DNA of 64,000 bases. Source: Corynebacterium sp. ACRPH (GTDB lineage: Bacteria; Actinomycetota; Actinomycetes; Mycobacteriales; Mycobacteriaceae). Below, piece after piece: positions 47,085 to 57,700 of the stretch. The stretch lies in NCBI RefSeq assembly GCF_022347285.1, contig NZ_JAKRND010000012.1, positions 1 to 64,000 of the forward strand, read 5' to 3'. Under the pieces are notes generated by a model. It was not told the origin of the DNA. It was given only the letters and a program-made list of their open reading frames with translations, and made no database searches. A program made the translations under genes and the position numbers. Numbering within the stretch: position 1 is the first letter of the stretch; each line of letters begins with the position of its first letter.

Positions 47085-48632
47085 ATGGGTAGTAAAGGTA
47101 TTCTTTCTCGACGCCGATTCGTCAAAGCACTAGGCTTCAGCGCCGGTTCTGCAGCCTTCGTGGTAGGACCGCTTGCGAAGGCCGGTGCGGCACCGGGCAC
47201 AGGCGGTTCCGGCCTGGCGGGCAGTGAGTTGGCCGGGAGTTCAGCACTAGGATCTGCCAGCACTCCAAACTTGGCGGGATCGGCGAGCTTTACCCCAAGC
47301 AACATCGGCAGCTCAGAGACCGGCTGGGTTATGGGGCACAAGGGCACCGGCCCCAACGGCGCTTTCCTTGCCGGTGACCTGCAGGTAGTCACTGCCACAG
47401 AGGATTCAGTGACGATTAGCTGGCTGACGTGGGACGCAAAGGTGAGCATCGCCGAGCGCCCCGTGGGTATGCCGACCGAAGGCACGCTGCGCGTATGGCC
47501 GGAAGATAACCCGCAACATACGAAGGTCGTGCGCTCGGAGAAGAACACCTTCTTCCACATCATGACTATCGAAGGCCTACAGCCGGAGACCAAGTATCGC
47601 TTCAGCGCTTCCTCCCATGGCATCGAAGCCAACGCGACTCACAACTACTTCCAGGAAAAGAAGAAAGAGTTCACTACCTTGCCTAAATTGTCCGGCGAGG
47701 TACTGCAGACCGTGGTCGTGGCGAACGATGTGCACATGGGTGAGGCCCAGGATGGCCTGTGGTTCGATGGCTTTCCACCACCGGCGGTGCCCAATCCGAA
47801 ATCCGCACCCTACCCGGAGGTGTGCCTGGATGCGGTCATTAAGACGGCCGAGGATTGTGGCGCTACACACCTGTTTGTCAATGGCGATGTCACGAGTGAA
47901 GCCCGCCCGGCCGAGGTGCGACGTGCCAAGGAAATGCTAGATACCTTCTCCGGCACGTGGCGCGTAACCCGTGGCAACCACGACCGGCCGCACAAAGCCG
48001 ACGACTCCTCCGGTTACGAAACCGCTACCCCTTACGGCAAAGAGCACTTCGATCCCTTTGGTGACGTCTTCGAGCCGCGACAGCAGGCCTGGATGATGGA
48101 TCTAGAGCCCGCAGGCGTACGAGTAATCGGCATTGATTCCACGGAGCTAGATAAGTCTGGCGGGCGGATCGAGCCACAGCAGTTTCGTCAGATCGAAGGC
48201 TTCTTGCGCCGCGATCCAAATAAGCCAACCGTGCTTCTGCTGCACCACCCCATGACGCGCGAGGCCGGCTGGTCGAACGCTGCCGGACCTGCTTTTATTC
48301 TGCGTGACCCGGATCTGATCAGGCTGCAGAAGATGATTCAAGCGGCGCCGGGCGTAAAGCTGGTGCTGGCCGGCCACACTCACCGTGCTCACCGAGATAA
48401 GCCGGACGTCGATACCCACGCGGTATTCCTGGAAACCCCCGCGGCGAAGAACTGGCCCACCGGAGCCACCCAACTGCGCTTCTACTCCGACGGCATTGCG
48501 GTGAACTTCCGCCACAACATGGGAGAGGAAGCCCTGGACTGGGCCAGCCGTACCCGCTGGACCAACTTCGGCTTGGCGCCAGAGATCCTGCTGGGGCCGA
48601 CGGACGCACGCAATCTGGTGGTGCGCTATTAG
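47085..48632 (+). CDS. Tat-exported calcineurin-like phosphoesterase
   Basis: A 515-residue enzyme with a twin-arginine signal (SRRRFVKALGFSAG) and a likely cleavage site after AGAA. An Ala/Gly/Ser-rich stretch and a fibronectin-like domain (about 90-195), as in purple acid phosphatases, precede the dinuclear metal centre: VANDVHMGE, VNGDVTSEA, RGNHDRPH, LLHHPMT and AGHTHRAH. It should act outside the membrane on phosphate esters; the substrate is unknown. Tat export implies folding and metal loading in the cytoplasm. Confidence 0.9.
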   Translation: MGSKGILSRRRFVKALGFSAGSAAFVVGPLAKAGAAPGTGGSGLAGSELAGSSALGSASTPNLAGSASFTPSNIGSSETGWVMGHKGTGPNGAFLAGDLQVVTATEDSVTISWLTWDAKVSIAERPVGMPTEGTLRVWPEDNPQHTKVVRSEKNTFFHIMTIEGLQPETKYRFSASSHGIEANATHNYFQEKKKEFTTLPKLSGEVLQTVVVANDVHMGEAQDGLWFDGFPPPAVPNPKSAPYPEVCLDAVIKTAEDCGATHLFVNGDVTSEARPAEVRRAKEMLDTFSGTWRVTRGNHDRPHKADDSSGYETATPYGKEHFDPFGDVFEPRQQAWMMDLEPAGVRVIGIDSTELDKSGGRIEPQQFRQIEGFLRRDPNKPTVLLLHHPMTREAGWSNAAGPAFILRDPDLIRLQKMIQAAPGVKLVLAGHTHRAHRDKPDVDTHAVFLETPAAKNWPTGATQLRFYSDGIAVNFRHNMGEEALDWASRTRWTNFGLAPEILLGPTDARNLVVRY

Positions 48633-48694
48633 CGCCCCTCCCCCCTGGTGCCCCCTGTTTTCCCAACGCCCTACCTGCTGGTGCGTTCCAGCAG

Positions 48695-50050
48695 CTACAG
48701 AACCATCGCCGCGATCCAGCCGGCAATCAGCAGCGGAATATTAAAGTGCAGGAACGTCGGGATCACGGAATCCCGGATGTGGTCGTGCTGGCCATCCGCG
48801 TTCAGACCCGACGTGGGGCCTAGGGTCGAGTCGGATGCCGGGGAACCGGCGTCACCAAGAGCACCCGCAGTACCCACAATCGCCACAGTGGCGAGCGGCG
48901 AGAAGCCCATCGATGCGCACAAAGGCACGTAGATCGTTGCAACGATCGGCAGGGTGGAGAAGCTCGAGCCGATGCCCATGGTGACCACCAGGCCGACCAG
49001 CAGCATCACCAGGGCGGCGGCGGCCTTGTTACCCGCGAACAGGTCGGCGGAGGTGGTGACCAGGCTCTCGACCTCGCCGGTGGCCTGCATGACTGCGGCG
49101 AAGCCTTGGGCGGTGATCATGATGAAGCCGATCAAAGCCATCATGCGCATACCGGCGGTGAAGACATCGTCGGCCTTCCTCCAATCGACCGCGCCAGTCC
49201 CCATGAAGATCGTCAGCCCCACCAGAGCGCCGATCAGCAGCGAATCGGCCTCCATATCCATAGCCTGCATAACGACCTGCACGGCGAAAGTGGCGATGAT
49301 CGCGATGACGGAGACGATGATCTTGTAGCGGGAGACTTGCCCGGCCGGGTCGGTCTCGACCTCCACAATCGGGCGCTCCTCGTACTCGCGCGGCTTGCGG
49401 TAGGTGATGAAGACCGCGATGAGCAGACCCAAGAACATGCCTAGCGCCGGGATGCCCATGGCCTTCATCACGTTGATGCCATCGGTGGTCATTCCTGCGT
49501 TGTCTATGTTGCCCAGCAGGATGTCGTTCAGGAAGATCGAGCCGAAGCCCAGCGGGATCCACATGTATGTGGTGATCAGGCCGAACGTCAGAATACAGGT
49601 GACCAGACGGCGGTCCAGCTGCAGCTTGTTGAACACGCTCAGCAGCGGCGGGATGATCAGCGGAATGAACGCGATGTGCACGGGGATGAGGTTCTGACTC
49701 ATCACGGCCATCGCGAGGATGCCGGCCAGCATCAACCATTTCGTTACGGCGACGGCGCGGCTCTTTGTTTCTTCGTTAGTGACGCCCAGTTTCCCCAGCA
49801 GGGAGTCCGCCAGAAGCTTGGGCAGTCCCGCGCTGGCGACGGCCATCGCAAAAGCGCCGAGGAGGGCATAGCTAAGCGCGATTTTCGCGCCGCCGGAGAG
49901 GCCTTCCTGGAAGGCCACCATCGTGGCATCAAGGCCAAGGCCGCTGAGGAGACCACCGACGATGGCTCCGATGAAAAGCGCCAGAACCACATGCACCCGA
50001 AGCAGGGCGAGGGCCAGCATGACGACGACGGCGACTAGGACTGCATTCAT
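48695..50050 (-). CDS. NhaC-like Na+/H+ antiporter family membrane protein
   Basis: A 451-residue polytopic protein with at least ten hydrophobic helices. The C-terminal block AGALGDAGSPASDSTLGPTSGLN(A)DGQHDHI is characteristic of the Na+/H+ antiporter family related to NhaC and HI1107/YuiF. It probably exchanges cations or organic anions across the membrane; the exact substrate is unknown. A copy of the dispersed GGCGTCANTA motif lies inside it (49777-49786). It is convergent with the phosphoesterase gene. Confidence 0.85.
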   Translation of the reverse strand: MNAVLVAVVVMLALALLRVHVVLALFIGAIVGGLLSGLGLDATMVAFQEGLSGGAKIALSYALLGAFAMAVASAGLPKLLADSLLGKLGVTNEETKSRAVAVTKWLMLAGILAMAVMSQNLIPVHIAFIPLIIPPLLSVFNKLQLDRRLVTCILTFGLITTYMWIPLGFGSIFLNDILLGNIDNAGMTTDGINVMKAMGIPALGMFLGLLIAVFITYRKPREYEERPIVEVETDPAGQVSRYKIIVSVIAIIATFAVQVVMQAMDMEADSLLIGALVGLTIFMGTGAVDWRKADDVFTAGMRMMALIGFIMITAQGFAAVMQATGEVESLVTTSADLFAGNKAAAALVMLLVGLVVTMGIGSSFSTLPIVATIYVPLCASMGFSPLATVAIVGTAGALGDAGSPASDSTLGPTSGLNADGQHDHIRDSVIPTFLHFNIPLLIAGWIAAMVL

Positions 50051-50073
50051 GCACCTAAGAATAATGTGAGGGG

Positions 50074-50795
50074 TCAGACAATAGGAAATTCCAACGGTGA
50101 CTGTTTCTCGTACCGCCGTGTCTGGCTAGCCAAACGAGCCGCAATGTTGGTTCCGCTGAGCTTGCGCGCCTGCAAAAGGAACTCGCGGCCTTCCCGGCTG
50201 CGGGTATACACCGCACGCATCGGCAAACCCACGCGCTGGAGTTGGCTCAAGCACTCTTCCACGTTCTCCCGGCGCGTGCCGAGCACGTCGGGCACCGTCT
50301 GGGCGCAGAAGATTCCACGGATGCGAACTTGATGCGCAGGCGCGATGAGGTAGCGCGCGTTGCGGACCTCCCCAGACAGCTGAGTCATGGCGTCCGCAAA
50401 AAGCTTCCTTTCGGCGAAGGTTCCGCCGGACAGGCGCACATTCGCTCCAATGTTTAGCGCCTGTGCCCCGCTCTGTACCATCTGGTCGAGCCATGCTCCG
50501 CGCCCGCCAACCTGGCCCGGTTCACACGTTGCGATATGCCAGCTATTCGCGGTCTTATCCGGGACGGCGAGATCCACCCGGATCACCCGGCCACGCATCT
50601 GGTTGGTCCGCATAAACGCACGCACGAAGCTGGCGATGATGAGCGTGTTGGCGCACGGTGAATCCCACCTCCCTCCAGCAAGGCGGCGGTGCCCACCAGG
50701 ATCGTGAACAGTTCCTCCTGAAGAGCGCGGGTAATGGCGGGTACGGATACCCGCGTGCCGCCGGAAAAGCGCACTTCCACATAAGACTTTTGCAT
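50074..50795 (-). pseudogene. Unknown protein gene broken by a frameshift
   Basis: The 5' part reads MQKSYVEVRFSGGTRVSVPAI...LVGTAALLEGG (50795 to about 50665). The continuation NTLIIASFVRAFMRTNQMRGRVIRVDL... to EFPIV and a TGA at 50074 lies in the -1 frame. The switch falls in a G-rich run (GGAGGGAGGTGGG) near 50660-50680, consistent with loss of one base. The rejoined product would be about 240 residues. I do not recognise a family. The locus stands just before the defence operon. A sequencing error in the G run would also explain it. Confidence 0.55.
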
Positions 50796-50986
50796 GAGAG
50801 TAGTGCGCTACGGGGAACCGTCTTGCTGGCGGAGAGCGAAGCCTGGAAACCGACGGTCGAGAACGTGATCCGAGTCGTAATCGTCCTGCGCGGAGCGCTT
50901 TCATGTTCGATCAATTCGCAGAGAATTGTCGGCCCGCATCCTATGCTCGAATATGTCGAGTTAGACAATGAGCTGAAAGGAACACC

Positions 50987-52807
50987 ATGGGCTTCCAAAC
51001 CCCCATGTACACGCTGGAGAAATACCTCGAACGCACGACGACTGGCGTGATTCAACTGCCGGATTTCCAGCGCGGCTACAAGTGGGATGAGGAGCGTGTT
51101 CGTCAGCTTTTAGTCACGGTGTTGCGCGGCCACCCGATGGGCGTGGTCATGCTCCTGGAAACGGGCAACGACCAAGTTCGCTTCAAGCCGCGTCCGGTTG
51201 AGGGCACAAAGGTGGCGGACAAAGAGCCGAGCTTTTTGCTTCTCGACGGCCAGCAGCGCCTTACGTCCCTGACCCAGGCATTGACTGGTGGGGGCATCGT
51301 GCATACGAAGGACTCTCGCGGCAAATTGCTCGACCGCAAGTTCTTCATCAACATCGAGGCCGCGTTGGCAGATCCGGACCGGGTGGAGGAGGCGGTTATT
51401 TCGGTCCCGGCCGACGGGAAACTGAAAGCGAACTTCAACCGTGATGTGGTGTTGGACCTCAGCACCACGGAAGCACAGTATGAGAATGGGTATTTCCCCA
51501 TCGCCCTGCTGTACAACCCAAATGAATCGTTCCAATGGATGATGGGATACCCAGATAGCTCGGTGTCCATGCAGTTCCACAAGACATACGTGCAGCCTGC
51601 GTCTCAGTATCAGCTTCCCGCGATTGAATTGGATAAGGAAACCGACAAGGCGGCAGTGGCCACCGTCTTCGAGAAAGTCAACATCGGCGGTCTTCCCCTG
51701 AACGTCTTCGAGCTTCTCACTGCAGTATTTGCGGGCGACGGTTCTTACTACGCGGAAACGGGACACGACTTCCGGCTCAACGATGATTGGCTGGAGACCA
51801 AAAAGCTCTGGGAGGACTACCCGGTTCTCAACGCGGTGGAAAACACGGACCTCCTCCAAGCGGTCACAATGCTTGCCAGCCTGAAGAAACAGCAGTCGAC
51901 TGCCGGAGAGGGGCGCAAGGTTGCCGTGACCGCGAAACGTGAAGACGTGCTTCGCCTAACTCTCGACGATTATCTTGAGTGGCGCGATCCGCTGCGTGCC
52001 GCATTCATCTGGGCCTCGCAGTTCCTCGCAGATCTACATGTGTTCACTGCCCGTGACATCCCGTATCAGAAGCAGCTGGTGCCGTTAGCAGCGATCAAGG
52101 TGGTTCTTGGAATGGACGCAGACCTGCATTCGGTCAAGGCACGACTTGCTCGCTGGTACTGGTCGGGTGTGTTCGGTGAGCTCTATGGAAGCGCGATTGA
52201 GACACGGTTTGCCCGTGACCTCGAGCAGGTGCCGGCGTGGTGCAAGGATGAATCCGCGCCTTTGCCACGCACTGTCGCGGACGCCAATTTTGTCGAGTCC
52301 CGCCTACACTCCATGCGGACCAGAAACTCCGCCGCGTACAAGGGCGTAATGGCGTTGCTCATGGCCAATAACTCGAAGGACTGGATGGAAGATAAGACCT
52401 TCGGCGCGGTGCAGTACAAAGACATGAATGTCGATATCCACCACATTTTCCCGCAAGCGTGGTGCAACAAGAACGGTATCGACGACGAGCACCGTGAGTC
52501 CATCGTGAACAAGACCATGCTTAGTGCACGAACCAACCGAGTGATTGGAGGTGTGGCACCTTCGAAATACGTTGACAAGATCGAGCGCACCGCTCAGATC
52601 TCGCCAGAAGACCTCGACGCGCTGGTGCGTCCGCACCTCGTAGACCCGGAAGCTTTGCGGACCGACAACTTCGACGGGTTCTTCACCGCACGCCGTGAGT
52701 CTCTGTGCCAGTTGGTCGAGGGGGCCATTGAGAAGCCGGTGCAGCGCGACGTGTCTGCAGGTCAGGGCGAAGAAGACTCCTCCCACTTCGACCAGGAGGA
52801 GATGTAA
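50987..52807 (+). CDS. DUF262-type protein with C-terminal HNH-like domain
   Basis: A 606-residue protein. The N-terminal DUF262 domain (GmrS/ParB-like NTPase) is marked by QLPDFQRGYKWDEERVRQLL (about 23-42) and LLDGQQRLTSL (about 83-93). The C-terminal part has DIHHIFPQAWC (about 484) with downstream Asn-rich LSARTNRVIGG, resembling the DUF1524 His-Me-finger nuclease of the GmrSD type IV restriction family. Those enzymes hydrolyse NTPs and cut modified DNA; here the same is inferred. The stop TAA directly abuts the next ATG, forming an operon with Mrr and GIY-YIG proteins. Confidence 0.85.
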   Translation: MGFQTPMYTLEKYLERTTTGVIQLPDFQRGYKWDEERVRQLLVTVLRGHPMGVVMLLETGNDQVRFKPRPVEGTKVADKEPSFLLLDGQQRLTSLTQALTGGGIVHTKDSRGKLLDRKFFINIEAALADPDRVEEAVISVPADGKLKANFNRDVVLDLSTTEAQYENGYFPIALLYNPNESFQWMMGYPDSSVSMQFHKTYVQPASQYQLPAIELDKETDKAAVATVFEKVNIGGLPLNVFELLTAVFAGDGSYYAETGHDFRLNDDWLETKKLWEDYPVLNAVENTDLLQAVTMLASLKKQQSTAGEGRKVAVTAKREDVLRLTLDDYLEWRDPLRAAFIWASQFLADLHVFTARDIPYQKQLVPLAAIKVVLGMDADLHSVKARLARWYWSGVFGELYGSAIETRFARDLEQVPAWCKDESAPLPRTVADANFVESRLHSMRTRNSAAYKGVMALLMANNSKDWMEDKTFGAVQYKDMNVDIHHIFPQAWCNKNGIDDEHRESIVNKTMLSARTNRVIGGVAPSKYVDKIERTAQISPEDLDALVRPHLVDPEALRTDNFDGFFTARRESLCQLVEGAIEKPVQRDVSAGQGEEDSSHFDQEEM

Positions 52808-53731
52808 ATGGCTGGAGTAGAACTTCCTACGTTCGACGACTACTTCATTCCTGTCCTACGAGTGCTGGCCGACGGTGAGGTGCGGAAGCGCCGCGACATT
52901 GTCGAAGAAGCATCAAACCTGCTCGGGCTTTCGGAGGAGCAGCGTAGGCGAGCAATTCCCTCTGGTAAGCCGGTGTATCTCAACCGAGGGAATTGGGCGA
53001 TTACTCACTTGAACAAAGCTGGCGCGATCGAATCGCCGAAGCGGGCTCACTGGGTAATCACCGAAGCTGGGAGCGCTTTGCTGAAACGCCATCCGGGCGG
53101 TATCGATTTCAGTGACTTTAGGCGTGAGATGAGCGGCGGGCGGTACCAAGCGTTTCTCGCTCCGGCCACCGGTGCCGTTTCACCTGAGGAACCTTTGCCT
53201 GAGGAACTGGCCACCCTGACTCCGTTTGAGCTGGTGGAAACAGGTCAACAGCGACACGAGGAAATGGTTCGCGAGGAGCTTTTGACGCGGCTCCACCAGA
53301 ACGACCCGGCGTTCTTCGAAGATGCTGTTCTCGAGCTGCTCATAGCCATGGGGTATGGCGGTTCTTTGGGCAAAGCGACCCGCACTCAACTCTCCAACGA
53401 TGGCGGTATCGACGGGGTTATCGACCAAGACGCGCTCGGACTCTCAAGGATTTACGTACAGGCCAAGAGATACGCCTCTGGCCATTCGGTCGGTCGCCCT
53501 GAGATACAAGCATTCGTCGGTGCATTGCACGGTGCTCAGGCGAACCAGGGCGTTTTTCTGACGACATCCTCGTACACGCCGAATGCGATATCGTATGCAG
53601 ATTCTGTGCCGATTCGAATCGTGCTTATCGACGGCCCGCTCCTGACCCAGCTCATGATTAAGCACGGTGTCGGTGTGCAGGTCAAGCGCACAGTCCAGAT
53701 GGTCGAGATCGATGAGGACTTCTTTGAGTAA
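52808..53731 (+). CDS. Mrr-type restriction endonuclease
   Basis: A 307-residue protein with an N-terminal winged-helix Mrr_N domain (about 5-95, LRVLADGEVRKRRDIVEEA, NRGNWAITHLNKAG, HWVITEAG) and a C-terminal PD-(D/E)xK domain: FEDAVLELLIAMGYGG, the aspartate in NDGGIDGVID and QAKRY (about 217). Mrr enzymes cleave methylated DNA. Its stop overlaps the next start (TAATG). Being translationally coupled to a DUF262 protein and a GIY-YIG protein is not a standard Mrr setting. Confidence 0.9.
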   Translation: MAGVELPTFDDYFIPVLRVLADGEVRKRRDIVEEASNLLGLSEEQRRRAIPSGKPVYLNRGNWAITHLNKAGAIESPKRAHWVITEAGSALLKRHPGGIDFSDFRREMSGGRYQAFLAPATGAVSPEEPLPEELATLTPFELVETGQQRHEEMVREELLTRLHQNDPAFFEDAVLELLIAMGYGGSLGKATRTQLSNDGGIDGVIDQDALGLSRIYVQAKRYASGHSVGRPEIQAFVGALHGAQANQGVFLTTSSYTPNAISYADSVPIRIVLIDGPLLTQLMIKHGVGVQVKRTVQMVEIDEDFFE

Positions 53732-54708
53732 TGACCGGTATGCAGCTTCCTGAGGGAAGAACTATCGACGTGCGCGATCTTTCCTCGCTCGCGCCCGCGT
53801 TTAAAAAGGGCGACTCGAAGTGTGGGGTCTACCGCCTCCACTTCGAAAACGGAGAGGCGTACCCGGGCAAGTCCAAGAATGTAGTGAGCCGGTTCGCCAG
53901 CCACCGGCGGCGATGGCCAGACATCGTTGCTGTCGATTTCTTCCCGATGCCGGAAGACCAAATCACGGCCGCGGAGCAATTTTTGATCACCGAGACTGAA
54001 GCGCAATACTCGGTGCGAAACATCATGCTCACCAACCGGCCACGGGGGAATGGCACTGCTGAGATCGTGACCCTGAAGGGCTCGACCGTGTCGCTGCCGT
54101 GGGATCGAGAACGTGCGAAAGGTGCCACTCAGTCGTATGCGGACGAGTTCGACGCGAAGCTCGCTCAGCTTCTTCGGCACCCCGTATTCCTCGAGATTCG
54201 TGCCCTGCTTGGGTGGTACATTGCCAACACCATGCCAGACCCGGCAGCGACCGCAGGCCAACTATGGGCGGTGACGTGCATGCCGTCGACAAACCGCACT
54301 CCGACTGAGCACCGCCTGGTCACGCTGTCCTGTGGAAACCTGGAGACTCTGTTCATTGTGGCGAGCAAATCGGTGGATTACGCCAACGACCCGAACGCGT
54401 TCGTCGCCGTAAACGTGAACACGGCGCTCTTGGACAGCCACACGCGATTCCAAGATCCATCCGGTCGTTGGTCCATTTTCAGCCGCGGGTACAGAGGCGA
54501 GAAGGTGTCGAGTCTCGAACTCGACCTGGGTACTCTGCTCGCCGTCATCGACGGGTATATCGAATTGCCGCATTTCGATGAACTAGTGACAGAGGCGTAT
54601 GCCCTGAATACTCGCCTCATGCGCCGCGGTTCCACGATGTACTCGCGCTTCCACAACGAGAAGCTCGCGGACCTGCTCCTCGCGGAGGCCGTGACCTGGG
54701 AGGAGTAG
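53731..54708 (+). CDS. GIY-YIG-like nuclease domain protein
   Basis: A 325-residue protein. Residues about 31-100 look like a GIY-YIG domain: CGVYRLHFENGEAYPGKSKNVVSRF holds the paired aromatic motif (GVY...AYPGK) and catalytic Arg; the expected glutamate may be in ITAAEQFLITE. The rest (about 120-325) is unrecognised and may be a target-recognition or partner domain. It is the last gene of the operon, and its 3' end overlaps by 92 bases the reading frame of the convergent Type ISP gene. AGGAGT near the end precedes a TAG. Confidence 0.7.
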   Translation: MTGMQLPEGRTIDVRDLSSLAPAFKKGDSKCGVYRLHFENGEAYPGKSKNVVSRFASHRRRWPDIVAVDFFPMPEDQITAAEQFLITETEAQYSVRNIMLTNRPRGNGTAEIVTLKGSTVSLPWDRERAKGATQSYADEFDAKLAQLLRHPVFLEIRALLGWYIANTMPDPAATAGQLWAVTCMPSTNRTPTEHRLVTLSCGNLETLFIVASKSVDYANDPNAFVAVNVNTALLDSHTRFQDPSGRWSIFSRGYRGEKVSSLELDLGTLLAVIDGYIELPHFDELVTEAYALNTRLMRRGSTMYSRFHNEKLADLLLAEAVTWEE

Positions 54709-57700
54709 AGCCTAGCCCCTCCAGCCCGCGAACGATCCGCACCGTCTCTACTGCGACCCGAGTCACCTTGCCAACTAGGTGCACGATGTAGCGTGGGTTG
54801 CCAACTTCATCGGCCCAGTCGTTCGGGTCGTTGACAATTCCGGAAGCCTTGTCCTTCTTCACCTGGTACCGGTCAATCAACCACGCCAACGCAGAACGCG
54901 ACCCCAGCATGTACTCATCAGCCTCAGCCGGGATACCACTAATGGTCACGCGCTTGTTGTAGATCAGCTTGGTGACGTCGTTGACGTTCTTGCCGGTCTC
55001 CGGGTCCTTCTTGCGCGCCCACTTCATCTTCACTACACGCCAGGTATCCGGGTCGGACTCGTCGCCCTTGACCGCGATGTCCAGCAAGTACGGCTCCACA
55101 TCCTCGTACCCAACGTGCAGATCCATCAGTTCCTTGCCAGCGAGCGCAAACTTGTCGAACTCCGCACGCGTTCCCGGCGTCTCGATGTGTGGCAGCAACT
55201 TCTTCAAATCTGCCGCGTAGGCCTCCCGATAGTTCGGGTCGTGCAGCTTGCCGTAGACAAAGTGGAAGATATCGTCACCGGTCACATCCGCCCCCAGTGC
55301 GTCGCGGTAGAGCGCCTTGATCTCGTCGGTGATGTTGTCTTTGCGCACATACCCCGCAACGACCTCGCCGATCTGCCCGTAGATCGAGGACTCGCCTTCG
55401 CTTATCGACACCCCCTCGCCGAACAACCCACCATCCGACGCCTCAACCGGCGCCCAGGTGAAACGGGGGAAGAACTGGCCAGTATCCAAGGCATGCAGAT
55501 TCGGAACAAATTCAGTAGCGATCAAAGCAAAAGGATAATGAGAGGCTGGACTCGTAAGTACGAACCCAATGTTGCGGTGCTGCTGCGTAGGGAACATCGA
55601 CGGCAACTGGTACACCATGTCGTTGAGCTCTTTCGCAAAGTAACTGCGCTGTTTAAAAAACGGGCGGTACAACGAGGTGTACACACGGTCCGTATCAACC
55701 GTGATCTCAGTTCCGCGGGCTAACTCCTGCTTCAAGCTGCGGTTCCATGAACCTTGCGTGCTATCGACCAATTCAGGGTGTTGAGCGAACAGGGAGTCGA
55801 CACCCCGCTTGCCTTCCTCAAACCCTTCGCTTCGCAATAGCTCTTGCGCTTGGCGGTAGTTCGCGACGTGCGTTCCGATGTTTTCTACGAGTTGGCCGGT
55901 TGCAGAAGAATACAACCAAGCATCACGGCCAGTTTTTAACCCTGCGGTATAGGTGCCAAAGAACATCGTTGGGGTGTCCTTCTTCTCACCGATAACAGGC
56001 CATGTTGCAAAATCATCGCTGCGCTGGTTCAACCAATCCCCATGCTGATTCGGCACGATTGATTGCCAATCAACATTCTCAATCGTCGACGTATCCACAA
56101 TTGCAAGCTTTTCTGACGTTGATAGATAATCCCCAATGTCGCGGTAATGCAGATCGAATCCCGAATTATTCGGATCCTTGACTCCGATTGTGATCGCAAT
56201 GGTTGTACGCCCGCCGTCATCGAAAACGTTGCCTGCTTCCTTTCGGCGCTGTTCACCAGCTGTGCGTGCGTTGCCCCGCAGGTTGAACACATACATGTCC
56301 GTAAAGTCCTCCGCCATTGAGAGGCGCGCACCATCTCCGGTGTTACCGTCGATCCACCCTCCGTTCGAAACGAAGGCAACAACGCCTTGATCACCAATCC
56401 GGTCGGTCGCCCAGCGGAACGCGCGAAGATACGAGTCGTACAGGGAGTTCTTATTCGTCGCCGTTGACTTCGCCGCATACGTCTCCGCAATACGTGCATC
56501 TAGCGTCGGGTACTTCAGGTTCGAGTTGTTATCGTTCGCGCTCGTCTGGCCTACCGAGTACGGCGGGTTGCCCACGATCACATTGATCGGGGCCTCTTTC
56601 TGCCGAACGATGCGTTCGTTGTTGTTCTTAAACACCGTCAGATCCAGGATGTCGCCTTCCTCGTGGATCTGGAAGGTATCTGCTAGCGCGATGCCGGCGA
56701 ACGGGATGTACTCCGGTTCAGGCAGTCCTTCGCGCTGTGCGGCCTCGGCCTGCAACGCGTTAAACGTCGTCTCGATATTCACCGCCGCCACGTAGTAGGC
56801 AAGCAGCATGATCTCGGTGGCGTGCAACTCGTTGGCGTACTTGCGCGCCAGATCCTTCGGATCGATCAACCCGGACTGCAACAGGCGAACCATAAACGTG
56901 CCGGTGCCCGTAAACGGATCCAGGATGTGCACGCTCTCGTCGCTCAAACCCCGACCGAAGTGCTTCTTCGACACATCATCGGCAGCGCGCAGAATGAAGT
57001 CCACGATCTCCACCGGGGTGTAGACAATGCCCAGCTTGTCAGCGTCGCGCTTGAACGCCTTTTGGAAGAAGCGCTCGTAAAGCTCCTTAATCACCTGCTG
57101 CTTCCCGGAAGCGCTCGTAACCTCAGAAGCGCGCACCCGTACCGAGGCGTAGAACTTCTCTAATGAATCAGTCTCGGCATCCAGGTTGCTGTCGTCGAGC
57201 GCGTCAACCATGCGCTGCATCACCTGAGATACCGGGTTATGGGCTGCGAAATCGTGCTCGCTAAATAGCGCGTCAAACACCGGGGCGGTAATCAGGTGCT
57301 GAGAAAGCATGCTGATCGCCTCGTTCTCAGAGATCGAGTCGTTAAGATTACCGCGCAGGCCCTCGACGAAGCGGTCGAACTCGCGCTGCAGCTTGGGGCT
57401 AGCGTTTTCTAGCAGTTTGTGGATGCGGGTGATCTGGTTTTCCGCGATCACTGCAACATCGTCGGCCCAATCCTCCCAGTAGGTGCGGGTGCCAACCTTG
57501 TCCACGAGCTTGGTGTAGATCGCTTCTTGCCACTTCTCCAGGGAGAACAGGGCGACCTGCTCGGAGGTCAGCGTGGAGGATTCGTAGCCCGGGTTCGCAT
57601 CGTTTTGGTCGAGCTCCGCCTTGGCTTGCTTCCGTAGTTCTTCTTCGTTCTTGGTGGTGACGTGGTTGACGTCGATGGGGAGCTCGACTTGCTCATTCAA

